From Euwallacea fornicatus (lineage: Eukaryota > Arthropoda > Insecta > Coleoptera > Curculionidae): a stretch of DNA of 64,000 nucleotides. Both the position numbers and the translations under genes were made by a program. A model generated the notes under the pieces. The model did not search any database, was not told where the DNA came from, and was given only the letters and a program-made list of their open reading frames with translations. Shown piece by piece: positions 1-10,159 of the stretch. The stretch is taken from the NCBI RefSeq assembly GCF_040115645.1, contig NC_089541.1, forward strand, positions 372,001-436,000, written 5' to 3'. The number at the start of each line of letters is the position of its first letter. Position 1 is the stretch's first letter.

Positions 1-709
1 TTTCCACGAGATATTTTCCCGGGTTCGGGGGAAGTTTTATTAATATTTCGCTCTAATTGCCGGGATTTTTGTTGAACATCCAACCATCGGAGTTAAGGGG
101 GAAATATTGGTGTAGGTAGGCAACCAAAAAAAAATTTTAAAAAAGAAAAAAAAAAAAAAAAAAAAAAAAAGCGCAAAAAACGTTTTATTTCATCCACTTT
201 TCTCGCGGTCCAGAGTCTGAATTTCCTTTTTCATTTTTAATCCACTCGTTTGCTTGGATTAAAAGCTCACCCCCGCCACTCGCGAAAATCGGCCCGAGTT
301 TGGGCTAAATGGAAGCGGCGCTTTTAAAGAGAAAAATAGGAACTTTCAATATCGGAGTGTTCCTTGGGAGTGACGTCAGCGTAATACGTTCCCCTGCTGA
401 TTGCCGACAATTAATTTTTCTGCCATTTCGACCTTGCCCCTCTGCAACGTTCCACGGGGTGCCCCGTGATCGGCTAATGAGCAGCGCGATCGACGTGCAC
501 TAGCAGTACCAAATCGGTCAGCAAGCGCGTGTCCCGAAGTGTCCCTAACGGAGATGCGGCACCTCAAAGGGGCCCCCATGGCATCGCTTTTGCTGAATAG
601 CTCCCAAACTACAGGGGGTTCTAAAAAAGTGGCACACCCGATTTTTTTTTTGTCAAACTCAAAGCTTTTTCACTTTTATACCAGTTAGTCGAGGTCGCCC
701 ATTTTTTCG
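1..709. other. Non-coding leader of window
   Basis: No gene is visible. The stretch holds an adenine run at about 145-170 within a longer A-rich tract from 126, and otherwise unique sequence with stops in every frame. Confidence 0.5.
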
Positions 710-714
710 ACGCT

Positions 715-1005
715 TTACGGCCTGACTCGTCGGCTGTTAGTGTGGAATGGAAGGAACCGAGTTCGCTTCTTTGTTCATGGAAGTTAATGGAAAAATTCTG
801 ATTCGCGCTCTTTATCATTTTTCCTAATCGTTTTGTGCGTGAATACGGCACTCGTGTCGAAAATCTTTAAACGTTGTCGGAAAGTGCCCTTTTTAGCGAA
901 CGTTTTGTTTTTCAATTCATCGTTTTGCCCTTCAAATTGTCGAAATCGCTCCATTTTTACTGGAATCCCGCATTCAGCAAAGAATCAAATCCAAATCGAT
1001 GTATT
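715..1005 (+). repeat. Left long inverted repeat of Tc1-like element
   Basis: This arm pairs with 2447-2738. Shared landmarks are TTAATGGAAAAATTCTGATT near 783, GGCACTCGTGT near 848 and GTCGGAAAGTGCCCTTT near 875, each found in reverse complement in the right arm. Confidence 0.75.
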
Positions 1006-1454
1006 GTGACTACAAAAGGCACTAGTTTAACATGTTTACTGAGAAATTGTTTCGTGAAAAAGGCAAAATGACAAAATTAAACAAACTCAGTGGCGGGTAT
1101 TGCCGCCTCTAGCAACTCTCATAGATTCGAATCTTGTCGAAATTGTGATACGACACTGGTTATATTACGAATGTTTTGTTTTTGTCCGCTACTTGCGCCC
1201 TAAGAGGTTTAGGCGAGCTTGCCAGGACAAGGGCCGTATGCCAACTCATCTAACAAATTTGTAGTAAATCATGTCAGTTTGGGGGTTTTTCCGGTGAAAT
1301 TGTTCGAGAAGGTTCTGCTGCTTCTTTTTGGAAGGTAGTTCGGTTTTTAGTCTTCGAAGAACCTCCGGCAGGTCAATTGCTTTTGACCTACGTTTCTCCA
1401 TGGGGCTCGTTTTCGTTCCTCCTATTTTCCACAACTCGTTAACACAAGAATTCT

Positions 1455-2395
1455 TTAAAATAAATTCTTATTGGCGTGTGGAAGTTCCATTTCTGCCTGA
1501 TTCAATTTTGCAACAAATCTACTCGGCGTACAGGAAATTAAATTTAGTGCGACTCGATCCGCCATGACGCTCCACTCTTCAACCGATGCCCCACCCGCCT
1601 CATCCAGAGCTGCTGGAGGCCTATCGCGGGAATGCCCCCTGCGCCCTAATTTATCCCATAAATGTTCAATCGAATTCACGTCTGTACTTTACGCAGGCCA
1701 TTACAACCTCTCGACACCACCAGTTTCTATGAAGTTTCCAACGCTCCCTGCCACATGTGGTCCGGCATTATCGCGCATTAGGACAAAGTTGGGACCAGTT
1801 AACTCAGCACGCGACTGCGCGTACCGCTGTATGTGGATTTGCACTATCATTGATTACCTAGGGGGAATCAACGTCCGTCCATCGAGATTGCAATCCAGAC
1901 CATCACCGAACCTCCATTAAAGCTCTGGCTATCCATAGACAACTCTTGGTCGAATCTATCGTCCAATCTTCGCCATGCTCGTTTCCGGACATCTACCGGA
2001 TCGGGACAAAATCTCGATTCGTCCGTTAACGAGACGCGGGACTATTCGTGGACGATCCATGGGTCGCAACGAAGTTTCTTCGCACTGTGCGGTGCCCTGG
2101 AGATAATTTAGGACGTTTTGCAGGCCTTCTTGCCGCAAGATTTATTTCCTGCAGTCGGCTACGAACAGTTTGTTTGCTAACTGTGATACCTCAAACTTAA
2201 TGGAGGTTTTGTCGCGCCTCCACACTGCAGTGCCGAATCGATTACGTAAAACCTGCAATCTCACAAAGCGATCCTCTCTGGGGGTTGTTTTTCGGGGGCG
2301 ACCAGAACCCGCCCTTGGGGCTGCGCTTTCGGGTTCTTCGCACCTTCGAACAGCTCTACGCGTCGACGTAGCAGGAATTTCTACTGCATAATGTC
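1455..2395 (-). pseudogene. Decayed Tc1-like transposase
   Basis: Read on the minus strand, fragments in different frames follow the order of a Tc1 transposase. Near 2300-2220 is RFVRLQVLRNRFGTA, a typical Tc1 helix-turn-helix segment. Near 2020-1990 is a DESRFCPDPVD-like piece of the first catalytic region. Near 1870 is MVWIAISMDGR. Near 1780 is NFVLMRDNAGPHVAG, with the second catalytic Asp. The segment at 1679-1650 is NSIEHLWDKLGRR, the region of the third acidic residue (D34E type). Several frameshifts and stops separate the pieces, so it cannot encode a working enzyme. The family assignment is firm; the reading frame is not continuous. Confidence 0.8.
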
Positions 2396-2446
2396 AAACG
2401 TCGAGTATGGACGCGATTGTTTTTTCACGATCTGCTTGCATCCAGA

Positions 2447-2738
2447 AATGCATTAGTTGGAGTGGATTCCTGGCTAAGTGCAACGTTCCAGCAAATATGC
2501 CGCGATTTCGACAATTTAAGGGATGAAGCAATGATTTGAAAGGCAAAATGTTTGCTGGAAAGGGCACTTTCCGGCAACGTTTCAAGGGTTTCAACACGAG
2601 TGCCGCATTCGTGCACAAAGTGATTAAAAAACATTATTAACGACGCGAATCAGAATTTTTCCATTAACCTCCACGAAGAAAGAAACGAGATCGGTTTCTT
2701 CCATTTACATCGACAGCCAACGAGGCAATTCCGATGCT
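2447..2738 (-). repeat. Right long inverted repeat of Tc1-like element
   Basis: Reverse complement of the arm at 715-1005. It runs up to the TACAGTG of the neighbouring Tc1 fragment. Confidence 0.75.
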
Positions 2739-2785
2739 GTATGTACAGTGAGGGACAAAATTATTGGCACAATTTGGTAGCACAG

Positions 2786-2905
2786 GGCGTCTGTAAAAGG
2801 TCTGCACGAAACCCTACCACACGTGCCCGGGGCGAGAATGCGATGGTTTAACCCAATTCGTCTAACCCGAAAGCGACGCTTTTCGAAATACAGGGTGGTA
2901 AAGTC
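2786..2905 (+). repeat. Truncated copy of the 62.5-kb element terminus
   Basis: This ~120-bp segment (start CAGGGCGTCTGTAAAAGGTC) is similar base for base to 62543-62670 (start CAGGGTGTCTCTAAAAGGTC). Both contain TTTAACCCAATT and TTTTCGAAATACAGGG. It sits inside the Tc1 fragment, so either an element inserted and was then lost except for its end, or the two were joined by a rearrangement. Confidence 0.7.
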
Positions 2906-3352
2906 ACTGTCCTGTAGGCGTGACGGTATGGGGTGCTATCGCATATGGTAGCAGGTCGCCCCTAGTTCTCATTAGAGGCAACACGACTGCCCAACGCCAT
3001 ATCCAAGAAGTGTTGGAGCCACATGTAATTCCACATTTTCGAACCAACCCGAACGCTATTTTCCAGCGAGACAATGCCAGACCTCACGTTGCTAGGCGAA
3101 CAATAACGTTCATGGATCGACCGTTTACCCTGGCCACCTCGAACGCCGGATCTGTTTCCCATTGAACACGTCTGGGACATGATTGGCCGCAGACTGTTGA
3201 ATTTACGGCACCCTCCGCAGACTTTAGCAGCCGAAGTTCAGATTGCCTGGAGTGAGATACCTCAGGGAGACATTGGTGATCTTATTAGATCCGAGCCCAG
3301 GCGGATCGATGAGTGTATAAGGAACCGCGGAGGCTCAACACGCTGTTGAAAA
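2905..3352 (+). pseudogene. Tc1-like transposase, C-terminal half, frameshifted
   Basis: The first frame reads VTVWGAIAYGSRSPL and then FQRDNARPHVA, which carries the second catalytic Asp. Near 3120 the frame shifts, and the remainder reads PWPPRTPDLFPIEHVWDMIG with the third acidic residue, then the C-terminus to a stop at about 3350. The helix-turn-helix part and the first Asp are absent. The closest relative in the window is the Tc1 piece at 54250-54716, which shares the WGAI.YGSRSPL signature. Confidence 0.85.
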
Positions 3353-4848
3353 AAAAAATTAAGTTCCTCCTCTGATCTTGCTGAAAACGTAATCGTTGAG
3401 TGAGTATGTGGTACTGAACACGCACAAAAAAAATTATCTTTACTGGGTGTTTACCTTTCTTCGTCACGCAGTGCGCAAGACTTAATTATTCGTATTGCTG
3501 GGTGGCGCGTATCGCGTGAAAGCGAGCGTGGTTTTCTTTGGTTCCTCTCCGTTCGCCGACGCGCCAAAATCGGCCATTTCGCGTTCGGGCCTGTCGCGCG
3601 GCGAGGCGCGAGCGCGTCGCCGCGCGCGTTCGCCCTCCGCGCCGTTCTCCCAGCGCCTCCGCCAGGAGAAACGAAAGGAAACTCGCACAGGTACACTTTC
3701 CCCGTTTCCCTTTGTTCTTCGCTTTGACTTCTTATAACTGCATAAATATCAATCCGACTTATAACGGATTTGAAACTTTTAAAAACCTCTTTCCGACCTA
3801 GCGAGTCTCCTTAATATTTGACATAATCCCTCGAACTTCCATTTAAAAGTATAAAGAATGCACGAACTTTTCCAGTGTGTTCCTTTTCGACGTTAATGCA
3901 TTTGAAATATAATCCTTTTATGAGACCGAGGCGGGGCCCTTGTTTCGGGCCCTCCACTCCTTCCGCCGTTCCGACCTCGAGGAGTCGTTCGGTTAAAAAT
4001 TGAATTTAACGGCAACAAATGCGCAATCCGACAAACGATTATGCAACTTCGGCCATAAAATGTGTTAAAATTTAATTAAATTCCTAATTCAATTTTCGGT
4101 GTTATTAAAAACGACCAACGTTCACATTCACAAATAACAATAATAATTCCAGTTGTCTGGGCATCAGGTAATAGGGATGATTGGATTGCATATTTCCATT
4201 ATCGAATTTAATTGACGTTTTCCAATATTTACGTGATTAATATACTTGTTGGGAAATTGGTAATTAACGGAAAGTTCGGGGGGAAAAGGTGGGCCGCAAT
4301 TAGACGTATTGGTCCATTCGCCGTGGAGAACTAGTTGGTGGCCGAGATGGATGAGGAATGAACTGAAATATGGGCGCCAGTTGCAAAGTCGCATTAACTT
4401 TAACAACCCGAAGGCGACTGTGATGCAACGATAGGGATAAGATTTATGTTGAAAGTTCAACGCCAATTCCCGAAAATTGATGCCGGTTTTAACAGGTCCC
4501 TGTATATTTTTGCGCTCGCACGCCGAGAAATATCTGGATATTAATTTTTATCGTTTTCAGCTCAATTACCGGCAGTTTCGCTTTAATTCCACAAGTTTCC
4601 GTCGTGCAACTCCACCGAAAACACCGGGGCCATAAATTTCCTCAACTTTCTTCCTCATACGCTGCACCTACATTACAAAAATGAAAAGCGCCCATAAATA
4701 ATACCGACAGTTAGTTTTCCTTTCTTTTCCCCCGTAATATTATCTCAACACGCGTTGCCCAACTTTTGCTCCGACGTCATGCAATAAATTCCCGAAGTTC
4801 CTTCTGGTTTCGTATTAAAAAATAATCCGCGATTAGCCCTTCCCCGGG
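3353..4848. other. No recognisable gene; CpG-rich patch
   Basis: The part at about 3525-3680 is very rich in CpG, with long stretches open in several frames on both strands, as expected from composition. It ends at CGCACAG|GTACAC near 3690, which resembles a splice donor, so an untranslated first exon is possible but not supported by anything else. The remainder is AT-rich and shows nothing. Confidence 0.35.
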
Positions 4849-4917
4849 CCCCTCTCGATTCGAGACCCGGTCCCCTCTCCATTCGAGACCCGGTCCCCTC
4901 TCCATTCGAGTCCCGGA
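4849..4917 (+). repeat. Tandem repeat, 3 x 23 bp
   Basis: Three adjacent copies of a 23-base unit beginning CCCCTCTCCATTCGAGACCC at 4849, 4872 and 4895, differing by one to three bases. Confidence 0.9.
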
Positions 4918-5232
4918 CCCTTTCTCGCCCTCGGACTCTCGCACGCGGAGGACGTATCGTCAAAATCGATTATTATCATAAATTCGGAATTCCACATTGC
5001 TCAAGGGCCCGATACCCGGTATCAACGGGAAATATACGAGAATTAAAGAAATTTCATTTTCTCTCATCTCAAGAGCCGAAGCTGTATGAGAGAAGGGCCG
5101 GTTAATTCGATTTCGCCGGAAAGCAGTTGATTCCCGTTGCCCTGTTAACATAATTTGTGTCCCTTCTGCCGTTGTCATCGTGGACGATTTCCAAGTCAAA
5201 TGTAGAAAAACGAAATTACGAAACTGTATGTG
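4918..5232. other. Short spacer without features
   Basis: No coding or structural signal is seen between the 23-bp repeat and the MITE. Confidence 0.4.
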
Positions 5233-5821
5233 TACAGGGTGTCCCGAATGAAGCGAGTTCCGCGGGGATTGTGGGAGCGGCAACAGATACTGGGTGGCTC
5301 GAATTAGAAAAAAGGAGCGCATTTTCGTGCCCGTTCGGGAAACGTTCTAAATCGGAAGATACGCACGGGGGCCGTCAGAATACGAGCGAAAAACTGAAAA
5401 CTGCGATCCTCGAAAATCACGAGTTACTGAGCGCGAGCACACGAGTTCACTGTTTGAATAAATCCCGCCAAATTTGGCAGTTCTTCATCGTCGACAACTG
5501 CCAGTTGAGTGGCGTTTTCAGAAATTTTCCAGGACTTCTGGATTTCGAGCAATTATATTCGACTTTGTTATTTCCCGTGGCCGCCATATTGGATTTTGGT
5601 GCCATCGAATGGGCAATAAAAGAAGCTTTTTAACCGTGCACCGCAAAGTTGCCCTTGGACCTGCCAAAGTAAGAAAAATAAATAAAAGCATTTTCCACCT
5701 TAGTAGGCTTAGAAACAAGTGCTTTAGCGTTGCTATGGATACTTCCGTTGCGTGCGACGAACGTCAACAAAAAGTCTTCACTATTGTTGGATGGGACTCA
5801 CTTTATTTGAGACACCCTGTA
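5233..5821. mobile_element. MITE, 589 bp, TACAGGGTGTC termini
   Basis: The left end reads TACAGGGTGTCCCGAATGAA. The right end, in reverse complement, reads TACAGGGTGTCTCAAATAAA. The two align for about 30 bases. TA occurs at both edges, as in Tc1/mariner insertions. It encodes no transposase. Its first ~430 bases are collinear with the inverted right arm of the D41D element at 39820-41141, so it belongs to that family or a close relative, as a non-autonomous derivative. Confidence 0.75.
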
Positions 5822-5831
5822 CATATATATA

Positions 5832-7047
5832 CAGTACCGACCAAAAGTTTGGAAACCACTTTCTAGAAACTAAAATACCAAGTAATAACCGTTTTAAAAA
5901 TAAAAAATATCAATATTTCGGGTCATATCCCTTGGCTTTAATCACAGCCGAGCATCGTTTACGCATCGATTCCACAAGCTTTTGACAAACACTTACAGGA
6001 ACTGTCTTCCATTCCCTCCGAAGAATTGCAAATTATTCTGCACTATTAAATATGCCAGAATTGCGAATTCTCTTCCCCGATTCACGCCAAAGGCGTTCAA
6101 TTGGGTTAAGGTCAGGTGATTGCGAAGGCCATTTTGAAACACGCACAAATCTCTTTTCTAACCAATTTTTCACCGGACGCGAGGCATGTTTTGGATCGTT
6201 GTCGTGTCGAAAGGGCCACTGTAGGGGCATTTCCCGTTCTGCAAATGGAAGAATATGATTTTCCGATATTTGCTGGTAGTCGAACGTGCTGTATTCCATC
6301 ACTTCCGAAGAGTTGAAATTTACCTTCATCGCTGAACAAGACGGTACCCCATTTTGCGAGTGTCGAATCTGAACGGTCTCTTGCAAACTGCAAATGGGCT
6401 TTTGCTGGATACAAGTGGTTTCTTTGCAAGTCTTCGTCCAAACAATCCTGGATGATTTAGTGTTCCTTTTACAGTTGTTGCTGACACTACGACGTTATAT
6501 TTTGCGGATAATTCTTTATTAACGTCAACAGCGGTCAATCTAGGATTTCCACTTGATGACTCTATGACGATTGCTTCTGCTTTTGCTGTGAGCTTTTCAG
6601 GTCTTCCACTTCTGCTCCCGTTAGCAGTGGTACCGTCATTGCGGAAGCTCTTCAAAATCTTGGAAACACCGTCTTTTGGTACTTGTAAATTTCTTGAAGT
6701 GTCGATTAATCGCTGACCGCTTACATATAAGTCCGCCATTTTATTTTTTAAAATCACTCGAAAAACACTTAGTTTTAGGCATATTGCTAAACTGATCGAG
6801 AATAATTCGCGATATTAATCCGATGTAATCGAATAATGCTCTGTTTCTGAATACAGTTTCCAAACTTTCGTCCGTCGACAAACTGCAAATATTCAATAAC
6901 AACATTCTTTGGAACCATAAACATTTTTTTTTTAACTGGTTTAAGAACGTGAATTTATGCTTATGAATATTCTAAAAAAAAAATCGCCCTTAAAAATTTT
7001 GAAATAATTCAAAATTAAAAAAGTTTCCTAACTTTTGGTCGCCACTG
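5832..7047 (-). mobile_element. Tc1 element, 1216 bp, intact ends
   Basis: Left terminus CAGTACCGACCAAAAGTTTG; right terminus in reverse complement CAGTGGCGACCAAAAGTTAG. They match for about 25 bases and both are flanked by TA (5830-5831 and 7048-7049), the Tc1 target duplication. A third copy of the terminal motif, CGGACGAAAGTTTGGAAACTG in reverse complement, lies inside the right part at about 6852-6880. This resembles the inner direct repeats of IR/DR-type Tc1 elements. The transposase is on the minus strand. Confidence 0.9.
6033..6757 (-). pseudogene. Tc1 transposase, frameshifted (D34E)
   Basis: The gene starts at the minus-strand ATG near 6757 or 6739. The N-terminus contains the paired-type helix-turn-helix (VSGQRLIDTSRNLQVPKDGV) and the GRPEKLTAKAE linker. 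Frame changes near 6400 move the reading to LFSDEGKFQLFGSDG (first Asp), then to FRHDNDPKHASR (second Asp) and WPSQSPDLNPIERLW (third residue Glu). Exactly 34 residues separate the second Asp and the Glu, as in Tc1. The frame after the Glu runs out at about 6033. It is disrupted by at least two frameshifts but otherwise well preserved, so it was probably active fairly recently compared with its neighbours. Confidence 0.9.
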
Positions 7048-7053
7048 TATAAA

Positions 7054-8026
7054 TACAGGGATCGCCATTGCTTCCGCCTTGGTTCCTGGTGTCTTTGTAT
7101 AAATATCCATATGAACTGTTTTGGTACAGTACTAATTTATATCGGAAAGCTGCATGGTTTAATAATATTTTTGCTTATACAGAGTGTTCCGTTCTCGTTG
7201 GGCGGCATAAAGTTACAATTTTTTAAATAGGAAGCCATAGTTTTTTTCTATGGCATTTGATGGCACCTTAATGTGGAAGGAAAATACGTTAAACGTTTTT
7301 TAAATTGGTTGCGGCGTTGCCATATTAGAGAAATTTCTTTAAAAATGCGGCGTCAGAAGAAAATTTTCACAAAACTGGTGTTTTTTGAAATTTGTTGTTG
7401 TGAAGTAGTAAATGAAAGTCAGGGGTACTTAAAAATTTTTGAATGCACCATACTTTTTTTGTATAAAAGCGCCAATTTGCAAATTTTACAAATTGCTGAA
7501 GCTCTTTTTTTTTTAATGGTACCGATGATTTTTTTCAAGTCTTTCTAATGTAGTTTTTAATTCTCTATTAATTTGCAATAACATCTTTTCATCAAACATT
7601 CACAGTTATGGAGATATTTGCAAAATTTCAATCGAATTGCATCGGGCATTATTACAATCCAACAGATTTAATCTAGTAGGCTTTGCTTCTATTTAACAAA
7701 AGCATAAATTACTTACTTCATTCAGTTGTCATATTACCTGTCACTACCTTCTAATATGGCAACGCCGCAACCAATTTAAAAAATGTTTAACGTATTTTCC
7801 TTCCACATTAAGGTGTCATCAAATGCCATAAAAAAAACTATGGCTTCCTATTTAAAAAATTGTAACTTTATGCCGCCCAGCGAGAACGGAACACTCTGTA
7901 TAAGCAAAAATATTATTAAATCATGCAGCTTTCCGATATAAATTAGTACTGTACCAAAAACATTTCACATTGATATTTATACAAAGACACCAAGGAACCA
8001 AAGCCGGAGTAATGGCGAACCCTGTA
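7054..8026. mobile_element. Foldback element, 973 bp, ~277-bp arms
   Basis: The bases 7054-7330 return as reverse complement at 7748-8026 with roughly 95 percent identity. The termini are TACAGGGATCGCC and, inverted, TACAGGGTTCGCC, each next to TA. The ~415-bp centre has no coding capacity. High arm identity implies a fairly recent insertion or gene conversion between the arms. It begins only seven bases after the Tc1 element ends. Confidence 0.85.
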
Positions 8027-8114
8027 TATATAAAGCAGCGTTAGGGCCGGATCGCCCTTACCTCGTCGCATTCGCGGATATTAGAGCGTGGCGGCAGGTA
8101 CCGTAACGGTAAGT
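8025..8114 (+). promoter_or_regulatory. Possible TATA box and first-exon donor
   Basis: TATATATAAAG at 8025-8035 overlaps the right edge of the foldback element. A GC-richer stretch of about 75 bases follows, ending in a good donor site, ACG|GTAAGTTTG at 8109. The layout fits a TATA promoter with a short untranslated exon, but no downstream exon was identified, so this is speculative. Confidence 0.2.
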
Positions 8115-8682
8115 TTGCTCGTTGCGCACACTTAACAATCGTGCCACGACCCGATCGATGGAAATTTTCAAAGAAACGTGACGAAAGCGGGGTTCGTTTT
8201 CAAATTGCGATCATAAAAAGTTCGCCTCTTTTCGAACAAACAGCCCTTAATGTAATTTTCAGTTTGTTTTCAATTCGGGGCCGTAACGAAGAAATATTCC
8301 AGTGAGTTTCGACGATTTCGTCCCAGTTCGATGAAGTCGCTGTAATGGAATTACCAGAGAATAAATCTAATCCGGCTACTTTCAAATTAATAAATTCGCT
8401 TAAGCAGGGACTAATCTTTAGCGACCAAGACCAGAAGGGAGACTCGAAAAATTAGCTACATATCGATTTCCCAGCGAGGTTCCGTCCCTCGTCTTCGGAC
8501 GGTATTAAAGATGAAAAACGACGTCTTTCGCACGAATTGTTCAATAACTTTTCCAACGCACCTGAAAAGCTAAATAATAACAAATTGAGCAACAAACGTC
8601 GAACGTTAAACTCGAAGGACGCACGTTGAGCTAGCTGGAATGATCAGACGGCAATCACCTCGGACCAGCCTTCCGGAGTTGT
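8115..8682. other. No gene seen
   Basis: Unique, moderately AT-rich sequence without tandem or inverted repeats that I could detect. Confidence 0.4.
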
Positions 8683-8970
8683 ACAGGGGGTAACTTAGGT
8701 GACGTCATTAATTTTAAGGGGCGATTCCTTGTCACGTTTTATGAAAAAATGTTCATATTAACGTCCGTCCTAACTTGCATCATTTTCGAGATACAGGGTG
8801 TCAAAATTTTTTTATTAAAAAAAACTCGATTTTTTAATAAAAATTTTTTGACACCCTGTATCTCGAAAATGATGCAAGTTAGGACGGACGTTAATATGAA
8901 CATTTTTTCATAAAACGTGACAAGGAATCGCCCCTTAAAATTAATGACGTCACCTAAGTTACCCCCCTGT
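8683..8970. mobile_element. Nearly perfect palindrome (snapback MITE), 288 bp
   Basis: The left arm from ACAGGGGGTAACTTAGGTGA is repeated inverted in the right arm, ending at 8970. About 130 bases per arm differ at only a few positions, around the central T-run and in the terminal G/C-run length. The centre contains inward copies of ACAGGGTGTCAAAA. No protein is encoded. The near identity of the arms points to recent origin. Confidence 0.8.
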
Positions 8971-10159
8971 GACACGATTCATGTTGAAAAAAAGTCATTC
9001 CGCGGCGATTGATGGGAGGAAGTTTAGAGTGTTTCACCCTGTTTAAGTCCTCGCCTCTCGTACGATTTACTTTACCAACAATTTTCCTCGACTACTTTCT
9101 TCTCTTCTTCTCACCTGAAGACGGCGACATATCTGTCACCGAAACGTCGTCAAGGGCGTCCGCTCGAGCCCCTAGCAACAGTCAATGTCATTTTCGGTTA
9201 GGTTTTAACGCGGTTTTAACTCACCGATCTGTGAGGCGTTACTCCGAATCAAAACGGAAGAAGGAACACCGTGCCAGTTTTGGCAAGTGGCGTGTAAAAA
9301 GGGTTGAAGTTCTTCTTGGGGAGTTCAACTCCAGAGTTTTTCCGAGGAAGTTTTCGGACTTACTTTACCGTCGTTTTTTTTTAGAATTAATTTGTTTAAA
9401 GGTGACTTTCGTGGAGTTTGCGAACAATGTAAATTTGCGCACGCATCGCGGTGATCATGGAAGAAATTTGTTTTTCCACAATGGAGAAGGTCCGAGACCG
9501 CCAACTTCGGGATAAAAACACGAGGAACTTTGAAAATTCGCTCGGATTTTTTCGAGGCCAGTTCGCTTCCAAATTCCGAATTTCGCGAATTTAGCTTGAC
9601 GTTTGAGTAGACTCGGGATTAGAGATACAAGAAAGTTCTACAAGTTACCGAGATTGGATACAAATTAATCCTTTGTACCACATACAACTTGACAAGCCAA
9701 GTTTCCCTCAGACTCCATTTGAGCCTCTATCAGGGCTTACTTTCCAGTCGTCGTGCGTCTTCGCTGACCCGAACACGCGACCCCGGATGTATTGAAGTTG
9801 GACCAAGCACAAAATACAAATTTGCTACGTTTAAATACGGTGCGTTACAAAAATCCGGTCAAATAGGCTTCGAGACGACCACGACGCCGAGCCCGTATGT
9901 CTTTGATATGTCCCTCTGTAAAATCACGAAAGTAAACAAATCAATCTAACCTCACTTAAACGCGACTCCATTTACCTTCATCATTTATTGGGTCTTGTTG
10001 AAAGTAGTCTCTTTCGAGACTCCGGGGACTTGTTTGTTGGCCAATCGCGGTGTTCTGAGTGCTCGAAAATGACGTTTCTTGTGCTCGGCCAAAAAGTCTT
10101 TATGGTTGAGCGTCATTTTCGAAATGGACAGGTCATAAGCGGCGAATGAACCTTTGAAA
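8971..10159. other. No recognisable gene
   Basis: A lone TTTCACCCTGTTTAAG near 9034 resembles an element terminus without a partner. The open stretch on the plus strand at 9009-9515 has no recognisable motif or splice structure and I do not call it a gene. Confidence 0.35.

Larger units (their letters stand above)
710..2740 (-). mobile_element. Tc1-like transposon with ~290-bp inverted terminal repeats
   Basis: The bases at about 715-1005 reappear inverted at about 2447-2738 with clear but imperfect identity, for example GGTTAATGGAAAAATTCTGA-like blocks in both arms. Between the arms, on the minus strand, lies a decayed Tc1-type transposase (1455-2395). Long inverted repeats around a transposase are known for Tc1-like elements such as Minos and Paris, so I read this as one old element of about 2.0 kb. 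The exact termini are eroded. The right edge sits next to a TACAGTG sequence at 2744 that starts the next Tc1 fragment. Confidence 0.7.
2746..3352 (+). mobile_element. Tc1 fragment with 5' terminus
   Basis: It starts with CAGTGAGGGACAAAATTATT after a TA at 2744-2745, a typical Tc1-family terminal sequence. The 3' half of a transposase follows from about 2905. The part between is occupied by a repeat of another family (2786-2905). No clear right TIR is found. Confidence 0.65.

Noticed and set aside
3525..3690. CpG-island first exon
   Set aside because: A donor-like site and CpG richness alone are not enough; no downstream exon was found.
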